DNA of 8,143 bases from Actinomycetes bacterium (GTDB taxonomy: Bacteria; Actinomycetota; Aquicultoria; SURF-47; JAUUWJ01), in assembly GCA_030589175.1 (NCBI GenBank), contig JAUUWJ010000024.1, positions 1 to 8,143 on the forward strand, given 5' to 3'. A program made the position numbers and the translations under genes. This document shows positions 6,386 through 8,143 of the stretch, piece after piece (position 1 is the first letter of the stretch; each line of letters begins with the position of its first letter). The notes beneath the pieces were generated by a model, which saw only the letters and a list, made by a program, of their open reading frames with translations, did no database searches and had not been told where the DNA came from.

Positions 6386-6410
6386 TGTAATTGCTAATAA
6401 TTATTTGACT

Positions 6411-7097
6411 ATGGTATCATCAGCGCAAAATCAATTAGTAAACAAAGTCGAAAGCACTATTGCCGACGTTGAGGGCATTGAAGCGGCGCGTATTGTTCTT
6501 GACGGACAAGCAATAAAAGAGATTAACATATTAAGTCATCATGGAGAGAGTGCTGATAAGCTAGCAAAAGATATTGAAAACACTCTTTTGCTTAATCATG
6601 GAATAGCTATTGACCGCAACAATATTAAGTTTAATCGAGGCTCAAGCCATGTCGTTCATACCCGAATCTCCCCAATTAGAGAGAAAATAGCTAATAACGG
6701 CAGCCGGCTAATATTCAGATCTGTTAAGGTCGAGACTTCCGGAATGGATTGTCGCGTAAGTATTGCTCTTCTTAGAGATGACAAAGAGTTTGAAGGAGTG
6801 GCTCATGGTCCTTATTCCGGTTCAAGCAAACAAAAGTTGATTGCTCAAGCTACGCTAAAAGCTCTAGGGGATTGTTATAGCGGTAGTGTTTTTTCCCTGG
6901 AAGGAATAGAGACGGCAAGCGTGGGCTCAAAGGATATAATATGTACCTGCATATCCTTGACACAAAAAGGGACTGATATGATTCTTACCGGAAGTGCTAT
7001 AAAAAGTGCCGGTCAAGAGAGTGAGGCTATAGTTAAGTCTATTCTGTCAGCTTTAAATAGAAAATTTCATATTATTAGTAGGACACAACCTAATTAA
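6411..7097 (+). CDS. Uncharacterised two-part protein upstream of the HD-domain gene
   Basis: 228 residues from ATG 6411; an in-frame TTG at 6405 would add two. Neither start has a Shine-Dalgarno, so a leaderless or very short transcript is possible. I cannot name the family. Residues 7-74 form one alpha/beta unit (VESTIADVEGIEAARIVLDG, EINILSHHGESADKLAKDIE). Residues 98-224 contain two similar units: CRVSIALLRDDKEFEGVAHG then an alanine-rich helix ending ATLKAL, and ICTCISLTQKGTDMILTGSA then a helix ending ILSALNR. The strand-strand-G-x-G-helix-AL pattern is faintly like the regulatory (allosteric) domain fold of 2-isopropylmalate synthase. That resemblance is an impression, not an assignment. 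No membrane segment or signal peptide; probably cytoplasmic. The HD-domain gene begins 60 nt downstream in the same direction, so the two probably share a transcript and perhaps a pathway. Confidence 0.8.
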   Translation: MVSSAQNQLVNKVESTIADVEGIEAARIVLDGQAIKEINILSHHGESADKLAKDIENTLLLNHGIAIDRNNIKFNRGSSHVVHTRISPIREKIANNGSRLIFRSVKVETSGMDCRVSIALLRDDKEFEGVAHGPYSGSSKQKLIAQATLKALGDCYSGSVFSLEGIETASVGSKDIICTCISLTQKGTDMILTGSAIKSAGQESEAIVKSILSALNRKFHIISRTQPN

Positions 7098-7157
7098 GCT
7101 TTTACTATTCTTTTCCTTGAAGCCTTGCTAGCTTTCATATTAAGCTAATTGAGAGAT

Positions 7158-8143
7158 ATGCGGTTACAGTCATTAAACAAGAAACTCTCAATTTTTAGAA
7201 TAAGCTTACTTTCAGCAAGTTTAATTGCTCTTGCTCTTATGTTTTTACTTTCTCCTTTTCCTGCCAATATGTTTGGCTATGTTCTCTTATTTACGTTAAC
7301 CATCTTTCTAACAGACTTGATAGTCATTGATATTCCTAGGGAGGGGACGGTTTGGGCTTCGGTTGCCATTATACTCAGTGCCGTTTTTCTAGGTAGTAAT
7401 AGAATAGGGGCCCTAATGATAATGTTTTCTATTTTATTAAGTACCGGCTTGACTGTAATTCTGCCCAAGAAAAATTTACTTTACGTTGCAAGCGAGGGCG
7501 CAAAGCGGATGCTGGCTGTTGGTGCTAGTTCTCTTTCAATATTGTTTTGGGAAATGCTTGGTGGTAATATCAAGGTCTTTTGGTCCTTTCTTCTAGCGGC
7601 AGCCGTAGCTTCGTCTGTCTATTTTATTGTAGAAAGGGTTATTGAATCACTGGCTTTTTCTATTGAGCAAGGCTTGCCATTTAAACTGAGTTTTATTCGC
7701 AAGCTGCGTTTACTTACTTTTGTTTATTATACTTTTGCAATCGGAGCTTTTCTTATGGCAATGATGTTTAAGTATATGGGTCTTTGGAGCATATTTATTT
7801 TTTCTCTACCGTTGGTGGTAATAGGACAAGCTTTTAGACTCTATGTAAATATCAAGCAAACCTATACTTCGACGCTAAAAGCTTTGTCGGCTACTGTTGA
7901 GGCCCATGATAAAAGCAGAATAGGCCATGCGCAAAGAGTATCGGATTGTTGCTTGGGTATAGGACGGGAGCTTGGTTTTTATGGAGACGATTTAGAGAAA
8001 CTAAATTACGCGGCTATGCTTCATGATATTGGCAAGCTTGGCTTTGACCAGGACGCAAAAATTGAAAGTGATAAGGACTCTTCTTCAAAAAATAATGATG
8101 TGCCTTTTCATGCAAAAGTCGGAGCTGAAATCATCTCTCATGT
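7158..8143 (+). CDS. Polytopic membrane protein with HD (HDIG/HD-GYP-like) domain, 3' end outside the window
   Basis: An uninterrupted frame of 328 codons runs from ATG 7158 to the window edge, with a weak GAGAG at 7151-7155 before it. Residues 15-227 hold about eight hydrophobic segments (around 15-33, 38-57, 66-79, 84-101, 117-133, 141-159, 183-205, 207-227), with no named sensor domain recognised. Residues 240-328 start an HD phosphohydrolase domain: TVEAHDKSRIGHAQRV with metal-ligand H257, then AAMLHDIGKLG with H289-D290 and K293, then PFHAKVGAEI with H318. This is the order seen in HD-GYP c-di-GMP phosphodiesterases. However, the usual stretch after HDIGK (IPD-IL-KPG-L) is replaced by a Ser/Asp/Lys/Asn loop, and the GYP motif would lie beyond the window. 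A membrane sensor controlling a cyclic-dinucleotide or other nucleotide hydrolase is likely; the substrate is not determined. Probably in an operon with the gene upstream. Confidence 0.87.
   Translation, partial: MRLQSLNKKLSIFRISLLSASLIALALMFLLSPFPANMFGYVLLFTLTIFLTDLIVIDIPREGTVWASVAIILSAVFLGSNRIGALMIMFSILLSTGLTVILPKKNLLYVASEGAKRMLAVGASSLSILFWEMLGGNIKVFWSFLLAAAVASSVYFIVERVIESLAFSIEQGLPFKLSFIRKLRLLTFVYYTFAIGAFLMAMMFKYMGLWSIFIFSLPLVVIGQAFRLYVNIKQTYTSTLKALSATVEAHDKSRIGHAQRVSDCCLGIGRELGFYGDDLEKLNYAAMLHDIGKLGFDQDAKIESDKDSSSKNNDVPFHAKVGAEIISH

Noticed and set aside
7277..7468. 63-residue minus-strand open frame
   Set aside because: It is antisense to the long open frame of the membrane HD protein, which is supported by its HD motifs and membrane segments.
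1..8143. tRNA, rRNA, CRISPR array, transposase or attachment sites
   Set aside because: None was seen: no regularly spaced identical repeats, transposase-like reading frames, or tRNA-like sequences in the gene-free stretches.

Overview
The window is an AT-rich piece of a bacterial chromosome, cut at both ends inside genes. It holds nine protein genes and no RNA gene, mobile element or CRISPR array that I can see. The heme-rich secreted cytochromes, long-form hibernation factor HPF, DUF2267 protein and membrane HD-domain protein suggest an anaerobic, possibly Gram-positive-type lineage (Actinobacteriota or Bacillota relatives) that uses multiheme cytochromes for electron transfer. The lineage is inferred from gene content, not proven.

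Region 1 (1-3572, + strand) is a compact operon-like block. It starts with the C-terminal 481 residues of a very large multiheme cytochrome c (19 CXXCH motifs plus one CX4CH in view). A membrane-anchored TPR protein follows 25 nt later, then an NHL-repeat protein that overlaps the TPR gene by 8 nt. The NHL protein is the most unusual item: it has an N-terminal membrane anchor, about six NHL blades, a second membrane segment, and a C-terminal domain that reads like a PIN nuclease domain with the acidic residues in place. By the positive-inside rule the propeller would face outside, next to the cytochrome, and the PIN-like domain would face the cytoplasm.

Region 2 (3583-4337) has a DUF2267 gene on the minus strand, convergent with the NHL gene, and a small acidic protein of unknown function transcribed divergently from it. 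The 65-nt divergent spacer carries the palindrome GTTTAAAC.

Region 3 (4338-5618) is a 216-nt leader with two small hairpins, followed by a secreted cytochrome with six CXXCH motifs.

Region 4 (5688-6410) is the long-form ribosome hibernation promoting factor with a strong Shine-Dalgarno sequence. Downstream is an intergenic stretch with a four-tract G-quadruplex motif just after the stop codon, short degenerate word repeats, and a hairpin followed by eight T residues.

Region 5 (6411-8143) is an unrecognised two-part protein followed 60 nt later by a polytopic membrane protein. The latter ends in an HD (HDIG/HD-GYP-like) phosphohydrolase domain that is cut by the window edge. The pair probably forms an operon and may handle cyclic-dinucleotide signalling.
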